This document shows positions 17,303-24,182 of a DNA stretch of 29,068 bases, piece after piece. A program made the translations under genes and the position numbers. The first letter of the stretch is position 1, and each line of letters starts with the position of its first letter. This stretch comes from PVC group bacterium (GTDB taxonomy: Bacteria; Verrucomicrobiota; Kiritimatiellia; SS1-B-03-39; UBA6053): NCBI GenBank assembly GCA_003565035.1, contig PXDP01000272.1, positions 1 to 29,068 on the forward strand, in the 5' to 3' direction. A model generated the notes under the pieces. The model saw only the letters and a program-made list of their open reading frames with translations. It was not told where the DNA came from and ran no database searches.

Positions 17303-18235
17303 ATGACCACCTTTACCCAGAAACTCCCTCCCGACGCCCGCGCCCGGCTCCTCCGCCATCTCCGCGAGGATAACTACGAACTTCGTGATGTCGCCCATGC
17401 GACGCTCGCCGGCAAAAAGGACGGACTCAACATCGTCCTCTACGACAGCGGCAAACTCGTGGTTCAGGGCAAAAAAACCGCCGAATGGATCGAATTCATC
17501 TTCGAGCCCTTCATTCTCGAGGCCCTGCTGGACAGTCCCGCCCCTTCCGGAAAGGACGTGGACACCTCCCCGCGCATCGGCATCGACGAAAGCGGTAAAG
17601 GTGATTTTTTTGGTCCGCTCGTCATCGCCGCCTTTCTGCTCACCCCCGATCTGGATCCCCTGCTCCGCGAACTGGGCGTCAAAGACAGCAAACAAATCAA
17701 AAACGATCTTCAGATCCAGAAAATCGCCCAGACCCTGAAAACCCGCGCGCCGCGTCAATGCAAAGTCATCACCCTCATGCCCGAAACCTACAACCGGCTG
17801 GTCGGGCGCATGGGCACAGTCAACCGCCTCCTCGCCTGGGGGCACGCCTCGGTGCTTGAGGAACTCCTGACCCGCTTTCCGGACACCCGCCGGGCGGTGG
17901 CCGACCAGTTCGGGCCGGAGCATCAAATCAAAAACGCGCTGAAAACCCGGGGCAAGCAGATCGAACTGATCCAGCGCCACAAAGCCGAGTCGGATCCCGC
18001 CGTGGCCGCCGCCTCCATTCTCGCCCGGGCCGGGTTCGTCGATGCCATGAAATCGCTCTCCGACCTCGCCGGGGTCCCTCTCCCCAAAGGAGCCACCCAC
18101 GTCCGCCCCACCGCCGAGCGCCTGGTCAGAGAAAAAGGTCCCGGCATCCTCGAACAGGTCGCCAAAACCCATTTCCGCACCACCCGGCAAGTCCTCGAAG
18201 CCTGCGGACTCCCCGCACCGCCGCCAAAAAAATGA
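17303..18235 (+). CDS. rnhC: Ribonuclease HIII
   Basis: A 310-residue RNase H class II enzyme of the HIII type, which degrades RNA in RNA-DNA hybrids. An N-terminal TBP-like substrate-binding domain (about 1-80, containing GLNIVLYDSGKLVVQGKKT) is the mark of HIII as opposed to HII. The catalytic domain opens with IGIDESGKGDFFGPLV, supplying D95, E96 and D101, and continues with LGVKDSKQI and ESDPAVAAASILAR. RNase HIII is patchy across bacteria, being found in many Firmicutes and in chlamydia-related lineages. No clear ribosome binding site precedes the ATG. Its last four bases overlap the start of the fructosamine-kinase-family gene (ATGA). Confidence 0.95.
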   Translation: MTTFTQKLPPDARARLLRHLREDNYELRDVAHATLAGKKDGLNIVLYDSGKLVVQGKKTAEWIEFIFEPFILEALLDSPAPSGKDVDTSPRIGIDESGKGDFFGPLVIAAFLLTPDLDPLLRELGVKDSKQIKNDLQIQKIAQTLKTRAPRQCKVITLMPETYNRLVGRMGTVNRLLAWGHASVLEELLTRFPDTRRAVADQFGPEHQIKNALKTRGKQIELIQRHKAESDPAVAAASILARAGFVDAMKSLSDLAGVPLPKGATHVRPTAERLVREKGPGILEQVAKTHFRTTRQVLEACGLPAPPPKK

Positions 18236-19086
18236 TTCACGATGTCTGCCAGGCCCGCTTTGGACAGGCCCCAAAACGCATCACCCCGGTCAGCGGAGGC
18301 TGTATTGCCGGCGCGTTCCGTGTGGATCTGCCGGACGGCACCCGGCTGTTTGCCAAGCAGACCCGCGGTCCCGATCCCTTTGCCGCCGAAGCTCTGGGCT
18401 TGCGGCATCTCGATATCCCCGGCGGGGTTCGCGTGCCAACGGTCCTGCATGTGGAAACGAATTTGCTTATGCTGGAATGGATCGAGCTTGCGCCATCCCC
18501 CCGCAAAGATCCGGAAACCGCCCAGGCCCTACTCGGCGAACAGCTTGCGGTCACTCACCAAAAAACCGATACCGCATACGGATTTCCGCTCAACCATGTC
18601 ATCGGAGCCACTCCGCAGCAAAACCTTCCCCGACTGCCGCACCAACCCGGCGCCTGGCCCGAATTCTGGTGGACGCACCGGCTTGAACCCATGATCCGCC
18701 GCCTGCCCGCCGATCAGCAAAACGCCTTTCTCGCCCTGGAAGACCGGGTATCCCCCCTGCTCGAAGGCAGCGACGAAGCCCCAGCGCTCCTGCACGGTGA
18801 TCTCTGGGGCGGCAACGTCGGCTGGGGAACAGCGGACCGGCCGGTTATGTACGATCCGGCACCCTATTATGGACATCGCGAAGCCGATCTCGCCATGACC
18901 CGGATGTTCGGAGGCTTCACCCCCGATTTCTACCGGGCCTACCACGAAGCCTTTCCCCTGCCCGACGGATGGGAGACCCGCCTCGATTTTTACAGGCTTT
19001 ACCACGTTCTCAATCACGTCGTTCTCTTTGGCGCCTCCTATTTTCCTCAGGCCCGGCATATCCTGCAAACATACCTTTCCTATTGA
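18232..19086 (+). CDS. Fructosamine kinase family protein
   Basis: A 284-residue protein kinase-fold enzyme of the fructosamine/ketosamine-3-kinase family, near the usual 285-290 residues. Visible are the ATP-site lysine in LFAKQTRG (K42), the nearby glutamate in AAEALGL, the catalytic loop LLHGDLWGGNVGW (D190, N195) and the metal-binding aspartate in VMYDPAPYYGHREADLAMT (D208). These kinases phosphorylate sugar-amine adducts on proteins or free amino acids so that the adduct falls off, which repairs glycation damage. Translation is probably coupled to rnhC through the 4-base overlap. The natural substrate of bacterial members is mostly untested. Confidence 0.92.
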   Translation: MIHDVCQARFGQAPKRITPVSGGCIAGAFRVDLPDGTRLFAKQTRGPDPFAAEALGLRHLDIPGGVRVPTVLHVETNLLMLEWIELAPSPRKDPETAQALLGEQLAVTHQKTDTAYGFPLNHVIGATPQQNLPRLPHQPGAWPEFWWTHRLEPMIRRLPADQQNAFLALEDRVSPLLEGSDEAPALLHGDLWGGNVGWGTADRPVMYDPAPYYGHREADLAMTRMFGGFTPDFYRAYHEAFPLPDGWETRLDFYRLYHVLNHVVLFGASYFPQARHILQTYLSY

Positions 19087-19159
19087 CCCGCCGCTCATTC
19101 GCGGGTAACAATAGCTCCCAATTTAGAAAACCACTCACCGACTCCGGAGACACACGCTT

Positions 19160-20824
19160 ATGATGATCATGCGCTTTCACAAACTGATTCAATCCCGCCT
19201 CATGTGGCTGATTTTCCTTGGCGTGGTGGTGATCAGTTTTGTTTTCATGGATTTCCTGGGCTCCAGCGGCGATGCCGGTGTGACCCGTCAGCTCCGGCAG
19301 CCCGTGGCCCACATCAACGGAGAGCCCCTCCGCTTTCTGGAATTTGACATCGCCCGGCGCCAGATCGAGCAGAACCTCAATCAGCCCCTGGACCGCGAAG
19401 AACTCGACGAGCGGGTCTTCCGCCGCTTTGCGCAGCTCGCCAAAGCCGAGCAACTCGGAATCCGGGTGCCCCGTGCCGCAGCCGAAAGCGATCTGCGCCA
19501 GTCCCTGGCACAGGATGCCGCGGAGGATCCGGAAATCATGAACCGCTTCCGCATGTATCTGCGCAGTCAAAACATGACCGAAGCTCAGTTCATCGACTTT
19601 ATTCATGAAGAACTGATTCTGGAAGAGTTTCAAAAGGTTCTGTCCGCCTTCGCGATGATCTCCCCCTTCGATGCCGAGCGGTGGACCGCCATGCAGACGG
19701 ATGAATTCGCGCTGGCGATTCTCGAAATTTCCGGCGACCACCTCCCGGAACCCGAAGCTGCCGATGAAGAAGCGCTGAGCGCCTACTTTGAAGAAAACGC
19801 GGCATCCTTCGAGATTCCCGAACACCGCCGCTTCCGGTTCCTCTCCCTGAGCCTCCGTGACTTTGAACGCGAAGAGGATGTACTCACCGAAGCGCAGGCC
19901 CGCGAACAATACGAGGCCAACCCCTCCCGCTGGGACCGTCAAATTCCCGTCATGACCGAAGAGGGCGGCTTTGAACTCCAGCGTGAATCCCGTGAATTCG
20001 ACGAAGTCAAAGACGAAATCATCACCGGCAACCGCACCGCCCAGGCCCGCGAGCGCGCCAAAGACGAGGCTATGGGCCTCTCCGTCCGACTCATGCCCCG
20101 CCGGGGACGCCCCGCCCCGGAAATGGAGACCGTGGCGGAAGATCTCGGACTGACCGTCACCGAATCCGAATTTCTCCCCCGCACCGGCACCCTGCCCGAC
20201 CTGCCCGGGTCCGCCGCCATTGTGCGTGCCGCCTTTGAACTCGATCTCTCCCCCGTCGGCCGCACCTCCCAGCCGGTCCTCGGGCGCGAAAACGTCTTCA
20301 TCGTTCAGCTCATCGATATCCAGCCCCCCCGCATTCCCGAACTGGACGAAGTCCGCGAAGATGTGGCCGCCCGCTGGCTTGACGCGCAGCGCCAACAACA
20401 ACGGCTCGACCACGCCTCCGCCCTTCGAGAAACCCTTCAGGCCGCACTGAATGAGGGGAAATCCATCGCCGAAGCGGCCCAGGACCTCGAGGGTGTCGAA
20501 CTCACCGATCCCCCGCCCTTCCAGCTGATGACCTTGAACCCCAACATGCCTTCCATTCCCTTTGAGATTGCCGAAACCCTCGTCGGACACGGAGCGGGAG
20601 ATCTGATTGGACCTGTGGAAGATTCCCGTTTCGACGGTGTCTACCTGGCCTATGTCCTCTCCCGCGAAGTACGGGAGGATGATGCGGCGGAACTGTTGCC
20701 GCAGATGGAAAGCGACCTGGCCATTCACCTTCAGTTTCAAGGATTTTCCGAGGCCTTCGAAGAACGAATCCTCCAACCCATGATCCGCCGGGTCCACACC
20801 CCCAACGTCGAAACCGAAGACTAA
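19160..20824 (+). CDS. Membrane-anchored PpiD/SurA-like periplasmic chaperone without a clear parvulin core
   Basis: A 554-residue protein built like PpiD: a short cytosolic start, one anchor helix (about 15-33, MWLIFLGVVVISFVFMDFLG) and a long charged periplasmic part. A SurA-N-type helical domain covers about 48-190 (VAHINGEPLRFLEFDIARRQ). The stretch AYFEENAASFEIPEHRRFRF is the usual link into the isomerase domain, but the GG-x-LG core of an active parvulin is not visible. Two weak remnants may remain near 355-395 and 445-515. It would help outer-membrane or periplasmic proteins fold. GGAG lies about 11 bases before the ATG at 19160; in-frame ATGs at 19163 and 19169 are alternatives. The epimerase gene follows after 8 bases. 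Confidence 0.75.
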   Translation: MMIMRFHKLIQSRLMWLIFLGVVVISFVFMDFLGSSGDAGVTRQLRQPVAHINGEPLRFLEFDIARRQIEQNLNQPLDREELDERVFRRFAQLAKAEQLGIRVPRAAAESDLRQSLAQDAAEDPEIMNRFRMYLRSQNMTEAQFIDFIHEELILEEFQKVLSAFAMISPFDAERWTAMQTDEFALAILEISGDHLPEPEAADEEALSAYFEENAASFEIPEHRRFRFLSLSLRDFEREEDVLTEAQAREQYEANPSRWDRQIPVMTEEGGFELQRESREFDEVKDEIITGNRTAQARERAKDEAMGLSVRLMPRRGRPAPEMETVAEDLGLTVTESEFLPRTGTLPDLPGSAAIVRAAFELDLSPVGRTSQPVLGRENVFIVQLIDIQPPRIPELDEVREDVAARWLDAQRQQQRLDHASALRETLQAALNEGKSIAEAAQDLEGVELTDPPPFQLMTLNPNMPSIPFEIAETLVGHGAGDLIGPVEDSRFDGVYLAYVLSREVREDDAAELLPQMESDLAIHLQFQGFSEAFEERILQPMIRRVHTPNVETED

Positions 20825-20832
20825 ACCATCAC

Positions 20833-21843
20833 ATGCAAACCGTTCTCGTCACCGGCTCCGCCGGCTTTATCGGTTCCACCCTTGCTCTCAAACTCCTCGA
20901 ACGCGGGGACCGCGTGGTGGGGATCGACTGCCTGAACGACTACTACGATGTCAGCCTCAAGGAGGCCCGGCTCAAGCGGCTGACTGCCCACAAACACTAC
21001 CACCACGTTCACGCGGACATTGCCGACCGCGCGGCTGTGGAGGCACTCTTCGAAACCCATAAGCCCGACGGTGTCATCAATCTCGCTGCCCAGGCCGGTG
21101 TCCGCTATGCCGCGGAAAATCCGCATGTCTACGTGCAAAGCAATCTCGTCGGCTTTCTCCATATCCTCGAAGGCTGCCGTCACCACGGGGTCAAACACCT
21201 TGTCTTTGCCTCCACCAGCTCTGTGTACGGAGCCAACACCACCATGCCTTTTGCCGAGGATCACCACACCGAGCATCCCCTCACCCTCTATTCCGCCAGT
21301 AAAAAAGCCAACGAAATGATGGCCCACAGCTACGCCCACCTCTACGGCTTCCCCTGTACCGGCCTGCGCTTTTTCACCGTGTACGGACCCTGGGGCCGCC
21401 CGGACATGGCTCTGTTTCTTTTCACCAAAAACATCCTCGCCGGCAAGCCCATCCCGGTGTTCAATCACGGCAAACACTCCCGCAGCTTCACCTACATTGA
21501 CGACATCGTCGAAGGCATCGTCCGCACCCTCGACCGGCCGGCCGCCCCCGATCCCGACTGGGACAGCGCCAACCCGAATGCCGCCACCAGCAACGCCCCT
21601 TACCGCATCTACAACATCGGCAGCCCCCAGAACACCCCGCTGATGCGGTACATCGAACTGCTCGAAAACAACCTCGGACGCAAAGCCGTCCTCGATCTCA
21701 AACCCCTCCAGCCCGGCGATGTCCCCGACACCATGGCCGATGTCAGCCAGCTTGCCGATCACACCGGCTTCACCCCGCAGGTCAGCGTCGAAGAAGGAGT
21801 CTCCCGCTTTGTGTCCTGGTATCGGGAATACTACAAAACCTGA
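20833..21843 (+). CDS. NAD-dependent epimerase, UDP-glucuronate 4-epimerase type
   Basis: A 336-residue extended short-chain dehydrogenase/reductase. The NAD motif is GSAGFIG (8-14), the active-site serine lies in STSSVYG and the YxxxK pair is YSASK (Y153, K157). The stretches IDCLNDYYDVSLKEARL and FFTVYGPWGRPDMALFLFT are typical of UDP-glucuronate 4-epimerases, which make UDP-galacturonate for capsule or lipopolysaccharide sugars. UDP-glucose 4-epimerase activity is the main alternative. It follows the PpiD-like gene by 8 bases with no distinct ribosome binding site, so it probably shares that transcript. No other surface-polysaccharide genes adjoin it. Confidence 0.88.
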   Translation: MQTVLVTGSAGFIGSTLALKLLERGDRVVGIDCLNDYYDVSLKEARLKRLTAHKHYHHVHADIADRAAVEALFETHKPDGVINLAAQAGVRYAAENPHVYVQSNLVGFLHILEGCRHHGVKHLVFASTSSVYGANTTMPFAEDHHTEHPLTLYSASKKANEMMAHSYAHLYGFPCTGLRFFTVYGPWGRPDMALFLFTKNILAGKPIPVFNHGKHSRSFTYIDDIVEGIVRTLDRPAAPDPDWDSANPNAATSNAPYRIYNIGSPQNTPLMRYIELLENNLGRKAVLDLKPLQPGDVPDTMADVSQLADHTGFTPQVSVEEGVSRFVSWYREYYKT

Positions 21844-21902
21844 AGCCTGATACAATTTTGAAGCCTTGGGTTTCTTTCGTCAAATTCTCACACGATTTCC
21901 TA

Positions 21903-21930
21903 TTGTCAGCCTCAAACCCTCTTGTAGATT
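21903..21930 (+). promoter_or_regulatory. Putative sigma-70-type promoter before the carbohydrate-binding-like gene
   Basis: TTGTCA (21903-21908, five of six) and TAGATT (21925-21930, four of six) are 16 bases apart. The predicted transcript start lies near 21937, right at an ATG (21938) that opens an eight-codon frame described separately. Confidence 0.45.
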
Positions 21931-21937
21931 TCAAGGT

Positions 21938-21964
21938 ATGTTGAACCACGAGATCAGATCATGA
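21938..21964 (+). other. Possible eight-codon upstream reading frame coupled to the next gene
   Basis: ATG at 21938 opens a frame encoding MLNHEIRS and ending in TGA at 21962-21964. The stop overlaps the ATG of the carbohydrate-binding-like gene as ATGA, the usual signature of translational coupling. It sits seven bases after a -10-like TAGATT, so it could be read from a leaderless message. Such short frames also arise by chance, and no homologue is known to me. Confidence 0.25.
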
Positions 21965-22338
21965 GCACTCCGGATTCCGTATCCATCGAGAACACCTATC
22001 ATTGGCCTGCCGATGGGGAAAGCCGTCCCTGGACCGAATTCTGGGTGACCACCTTCACCACCCCGGTCGGAGCTGTCGTCGGCGCGAACATTCTCTTCAC
22101 CACCGATCCGGATGGTGAAACGCCCTGGAGACATCAGCCCATGGAAAAAAACTGTGTTCTGGGAGAACAGGATGTCTGGCACGTCAACCTCGGCACGTTT
22201 CCCGCCGGAACCCGCATCCGTTACGCGGTGGAAGCCATCGACTCCTCAGGGGCCTCTGTCTGGGATAACTGCCACAACAAAGACCATCACGCCCGCATTG
22301 GCAGCGCCCGCGACCTCGCCCCCCATTCAAACGCATAA
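21961..22338 (+). CDS. Stand-alone starch/glycogen-binding-like domain (CBM25/CBM53-like)
   Basis: A 125-residue protein with no signal peptide and no catalytic domain, probably cytosolic. The order of aromatic and loop features matches the beta-sandwich of CBM25/CBM53 starch-binding modules: an early WTEFWVTTFTTP strand, GETPWRHQPM, then VWHVNLGTFPAGTRIRYAVE and AIDSSGASVWDNCHNKDHH. In the family the closing WDNN-x-G-x-DY-type loop helps hold the glucan. Here the protein consists of the module alone. A role in attaching something to glycogen, or in regulating GlgB activity, is inference. The start at 21961 is set by the first in-frame ATG; the ribosome binding site is weak. The final 10-15 residues are low in pattern and border a rearrangement. 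Confidence 0.55.
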   Translation: MSTPDSVSIENTYHWPADGESRPWTEFWVTTFTTPVGAVVGANILFTTDPDGETPWRHQPMEKNCVLGEQDVWHVNLGTFPAGTRIRYAVEAIDSSGASVWDNCHNKDHHARIGSARDLAPHSNA

Positions 22339-22498
22339 TTTCCTGTTTTTCTTTTTCGCTGAGGTCGGTAAATTTTCGGGAGACCACCACGATATGGACA
22401 TTCTCCTGATAACCATCCGACACATCCACGGTTTCTCCAGGGAACGCCTGTTGAAGGATTTGTTCTATTTTCGTTTTTAATTCAATACATGCGGGCAT
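22337..22498 (-). pseudogene. 3'-truncated BolA-like gene
   Basis: From ATG at 22498 the frame reads MPACIELKTKIEQILQQAFP, then DVSDGYQENVHIVVVSRKF and TDLSEKEKQEIM. This is the pattern of a BolA-like KH-fold protein: a short helix, a strand with His, VVS, then F-x-x-LS. BolA proteins assist iron-sulfur cluster handling. The resemblance stops at the stop codon of the convergent carbohydrate-binding-like gene. The open frame continues to 22184 but only as antisense of that gene, giving Gly/Arg-rich residues foreign to the family. No other frame restores the missing C-terminal part. The family assignment is by eye from about 54 residues. Confidence 0.45.
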
Positions 22499-22508
22499 GA
22501 TTGGCCAC

Positions 22509-22814
22509 CTATGATTCATCTTCTTTCAGTCGCAATCGCCACGCATCCGGGTGCTGGCGCAAATTTTGAACGGCCACAATCAATACGGTATCTTTGCGAA
22601 CTTGATACAGTAAAGCAAATGGAAAGCGATTGAGTCGGCATCGCCGAGTACGTTTGGACAGAGGAGTCCAGGCGTTTGGAAATTCGACGATTCGATTCAG
22701 ACCCCGTTTTACTTCGTTGGCGAATCCCAGTCCCAAGCCTTACCGCTGCAAATCGCAGTAAGAAATCGCTTCGGCAAATTCGTCCTCTGCAGTCAGAAGA
22801 AACTCCACATTCAT
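22509..22814 (-). pseudogene. RelE/ParE-family toxin gene interrupted by an in-frame stop
   Basis: Reading from ATG at 22814 gives 24 residues (MNVEFLLTAEDEFAEAISYC, then DLQR), a TAA at 22742-22740, and then in the same frame GLGLGFANEVKRGLNRIVEF, RFPFALLYQV and HPDAWRLRL. Together these make a standard ParE-type toxin of about 100 residues, with a single stop where family members have a sense codon, so one base change explains it. The ATG overlaps the antitoxin stop by four bases (ATGA), the usual order for this module. The product is expected to be inactive unless the stop is read through. A restart at the ATG at 22736 would give 75 residues lacking the first strand and helix. Confidence 0.8.
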
Positions 22815-23044
22815 TTGGAATATTTCTTCTCGATTTTCTCGAAAACCATTGATGCTGGAACGGATGTGATGTCACCGCGATCATACGCATCAATTCGGTC
22901 CTCCGCCTCAATAGCCCAGGCGGAATCTATTTCCAGACTCGTCGGAAGATCAAAACTGGAAAGAATACCCTCCACGAGTTCGGCGCGTTCGATGGGGGAT
23001 AAACGTACGGCCTGTCCAAGCATTTCTTGTAATTGTGTGGTCAT
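22811..23044 (-). CDS. Antitoxin, addiction module protein family
   Basis: A complete 77-residue protein: LQEMLGQAVRLSPIERAELV, then EGILSSFD, then EIDSAWAIEAEDRIDAYDRG and a Lys-rich tail. This matches the short addiction-module antitoxins that precede ParE/RelE-type toxins (TIGR02574-like). Its partner is the interrupted toxin gene overlapping its stop codon. AAGGA lies nine bases before the ATG and a good promoter is visible at 23066-23094. With the toxin broken, the gene is either a relic or might still neutralise a related toxin elsewhere in the genome (inference). Confidence 0.85.
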   Translation of the reverse strand: MTTQLQEMLGQAVRLSPIERAELVEGILSSFDLPTSLEIDSAWAIEAEDRIDAYDRGDITSVPASMVFEKIEKKYSK

Positions 23045-23065
23045 AATTTCATTCCTTACACTAAG

Positions 23066-23094
23066 ATTCTACAGCCTGAAGCCCTCAAAATCAA
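23066..23094 (-). promoter_or_regulatory. Putative promoter of the toxin-antitoxin module
   Basis: On the minus strand TTGATT (23094-23089, four of six) and TAGAAT (23071-23066, five of six) are separated by exactly 17 bases, with the antitoxin ATG 21 bases beyond the -10. No perfect palindromic operator was seen between the elements. Confidence 0.5.
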
Positions 23095-23103
23095 CTTTTA
23101 GCT

Positions 23104-23457
23104 TCACTGAGATTGCAAAGGCCAGACAGGCAGGGTTTCATCAATCTCCCCCATCACCCGCAGGGTTTCGCGCTGGGCGGCGAGGAGGTGTTTGTAATGC
23201 TGGTCGCGTTTGACTTCGTTGGCGGCTTCGGTTTCATCGGCGATCCAGCGGGCAAAGAGGGGAAGTCCGCTGTGCTCGTGCATGTCTTCGAGGGTGTTGG
23301 TGAGGAAGACGCGGAGGCGGTCGGTGCCGTCCATTTCGTAGCGCCAGGGTTCGGCGGTTTCGGGGGGCAAGTCGCGGGCGGCGAGCTGGAGACTGAGTTT
23401 GAAGTGGGCGATGGCGTAGGGGGCCATCATGAGTTCGAAGCCGAAGAGGCGGAAACG
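23104..23457 (-). pseudogene. Type ISP restriction-modification enzyme remnant with an internal deletion
   Basis: The 5' part reads RLFGFELMMAPYAIAHFKLS, then DRLRVFLTNTLED and ADETEAANEVKRD. This is the stretch of type ISP or related N6-adenine methylase-nuclease proteins that lies between the SAM-binding motif and the catalytic NPPY motif. Directly after NEVKRD, where NPPY should soon follow, the frame jumps to HYKHLLAAQRETLRVMGEID, which resembles the extreme C terminus of the same proteins, and stops at 23104. An in-frame TAA lies at 23475-23473, so the 5' end is also lost. Hundreds of codons, including NPPY, are missing, so no methylation or cleavage activity is possible. An ATG at 23430 would permit a 108-residue product of unknown use. 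Confidence 0.7.
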
Positions 23458-23628
23458 ACCCGCAAACCTTCCTTAAGGATAATTGGGATACGATTCTTGA
23501 TCGTTAGTTTTCCTCGCGGGTCACCGGCTCCGGACCATGCAGGTTGCAAGATTTTCCGGAATCCGGCGGGCATTTTGCAAGCAGGTATTTCAGAGCCACT
23601 TTGTCATCACGCAGACGGCCGGGCAGGA

Positions 23629-23733
23629 TTAACGGATGAAGTGCGCAAAAAGAGCGGCGGCCGCGAGAAAGATCAAGGTCAACAGAGTGGTAAGGACATA
23701 AACAATCTGATGCAGCATGGGACGGTTTGGCAT
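23629..23733 (-). CDS. Small single-span membrane protein, 34 residues
   Basis: A short gene starting at ATG 23733 with the sequence MPNRPMLHQIVYVLTTLLTL, continuing as IFLAAAALFAHFIR. It is almost entirely one membrane helix with a short polar N terminus and a basic end. A strong ribosome binding site, AAGGAGGT, lies five bases before the ATG and begins just after the stop codon of the flavin-reductase fragment, so the two were probably co-translated. No family is recognised. The ribosome binding site and clean hydrophobic profile argue for a real gene. It may have been an accessory of the now broken reductase. The following interval 23476-23628 shows nothing else I can support. Confidence 0.5.
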   Translation of the reverse strand: MPNRPMLHQIVYVLTTLLTLIFLAAAALFAHFIR

Positions 23734-23747
23734 GCGGAACCTCCTTT

Positions 23748-24182
23748 TCATACAATTTGAAAACGTTCAGACAGAATCTGGCGGAGTGGAATCGGCCGGT
23801 TTCCCAATTCCCGCTCCACGAGATTCATCATGGGCTCGGGACCGCAGATGTAATAATCATAGTCACCCGGTGTCTCCGGCAATTCCCGGTCCAGAAGATC
23901 AGGTGTCAAAAAACCGGTATCGCCTTCCCAGTCGTCTTCGGGATCGGAGAGCACATGGATCACCCGCAAATTCAGGGCAGATTCAAAATCGGCGATCTCC
24001 TCCCTGAACAGGATCTCCTCCCGGGATTTACTGCCGTAAAACAGTATGCAGGGACGCGTATCCTTCCGCTCCGCCAGGGTGCGCAACATGCTGAAAATAG
24101 GGGTGATCCCGACCCCTCCGGCAAAAAATACCGACCCGCGTTTGTCGGCGCGGTCTTTCAGCGTGAATGCCCCCAGGAAATT
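23748..24182 (-). pseudogene. 5'-truncated ferredoxin/flavodoxin-type NAD(P)H-flavin reductase
   Basis: The frame after a TAA at 24185 reads FLGAFTLKDRADKRGSVFF, AGGVGITPIFSMLRTLAER and later YYICGPEPMMNLVERELG. These are the marks of the NAD(P)-binding half of ferredoxin-NADP reductase-type flavoenzymes: GGVGITP binds the pyrophosphate and CGPEPM is the C-terminal nucleotide motif. The FAD-binding barrel of about 90-100 residues that should precede it is absent; in its place is the end of cinA, whose last 25 bases overlap the remnant. The only ATG (24089) falls after GGVGITP, so a product from it would lack the cofactor loop. It is therefore a remnant left by a deletion or insertion. Confidence 0.75.

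Noticed and set aside
15484..17373. Plus-strand open frame of 629 codons opposite glgB
   Set aside because: It is antisense to an unmistakable branching enzyme, its sequence is His/Pro/Gln-rich, and it has no family pattern.
19086..19106. Hairpin ACCCGC...GCGGGT after the fructosamine-kinase gene, considered as a terminator
   Set aside because: No T run follows, and the next gene in the same direction begins 54 bases later, so termination is not supported.
19010..20797. Minus-strand open frame of 595 codons opposite the PpiD-like gene
   Set aside because: It is Gly/Phe-rich with no recognisable domain, and runs antisense to a gene with clear anchor and SurA-N features. High-GC codon bias on the real strand creates such frames.
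22184..22336. C-terminal half of the BolA-like open frame as genuine coding sequence
   Set aside because: It is wholly antisense to the carbohydrate-binding-like gene and carries no family features, so only the part from 22337 onward is counted as remnant.
23504..23755. Minus-strand frame of 83 codons spanning the small membrane protein gene
   Set aside because: Its sequence shows no family or membrane pattern. The overlapping frame with the AAGGAGGT site and a clean hydrophobic helix explains the region better.
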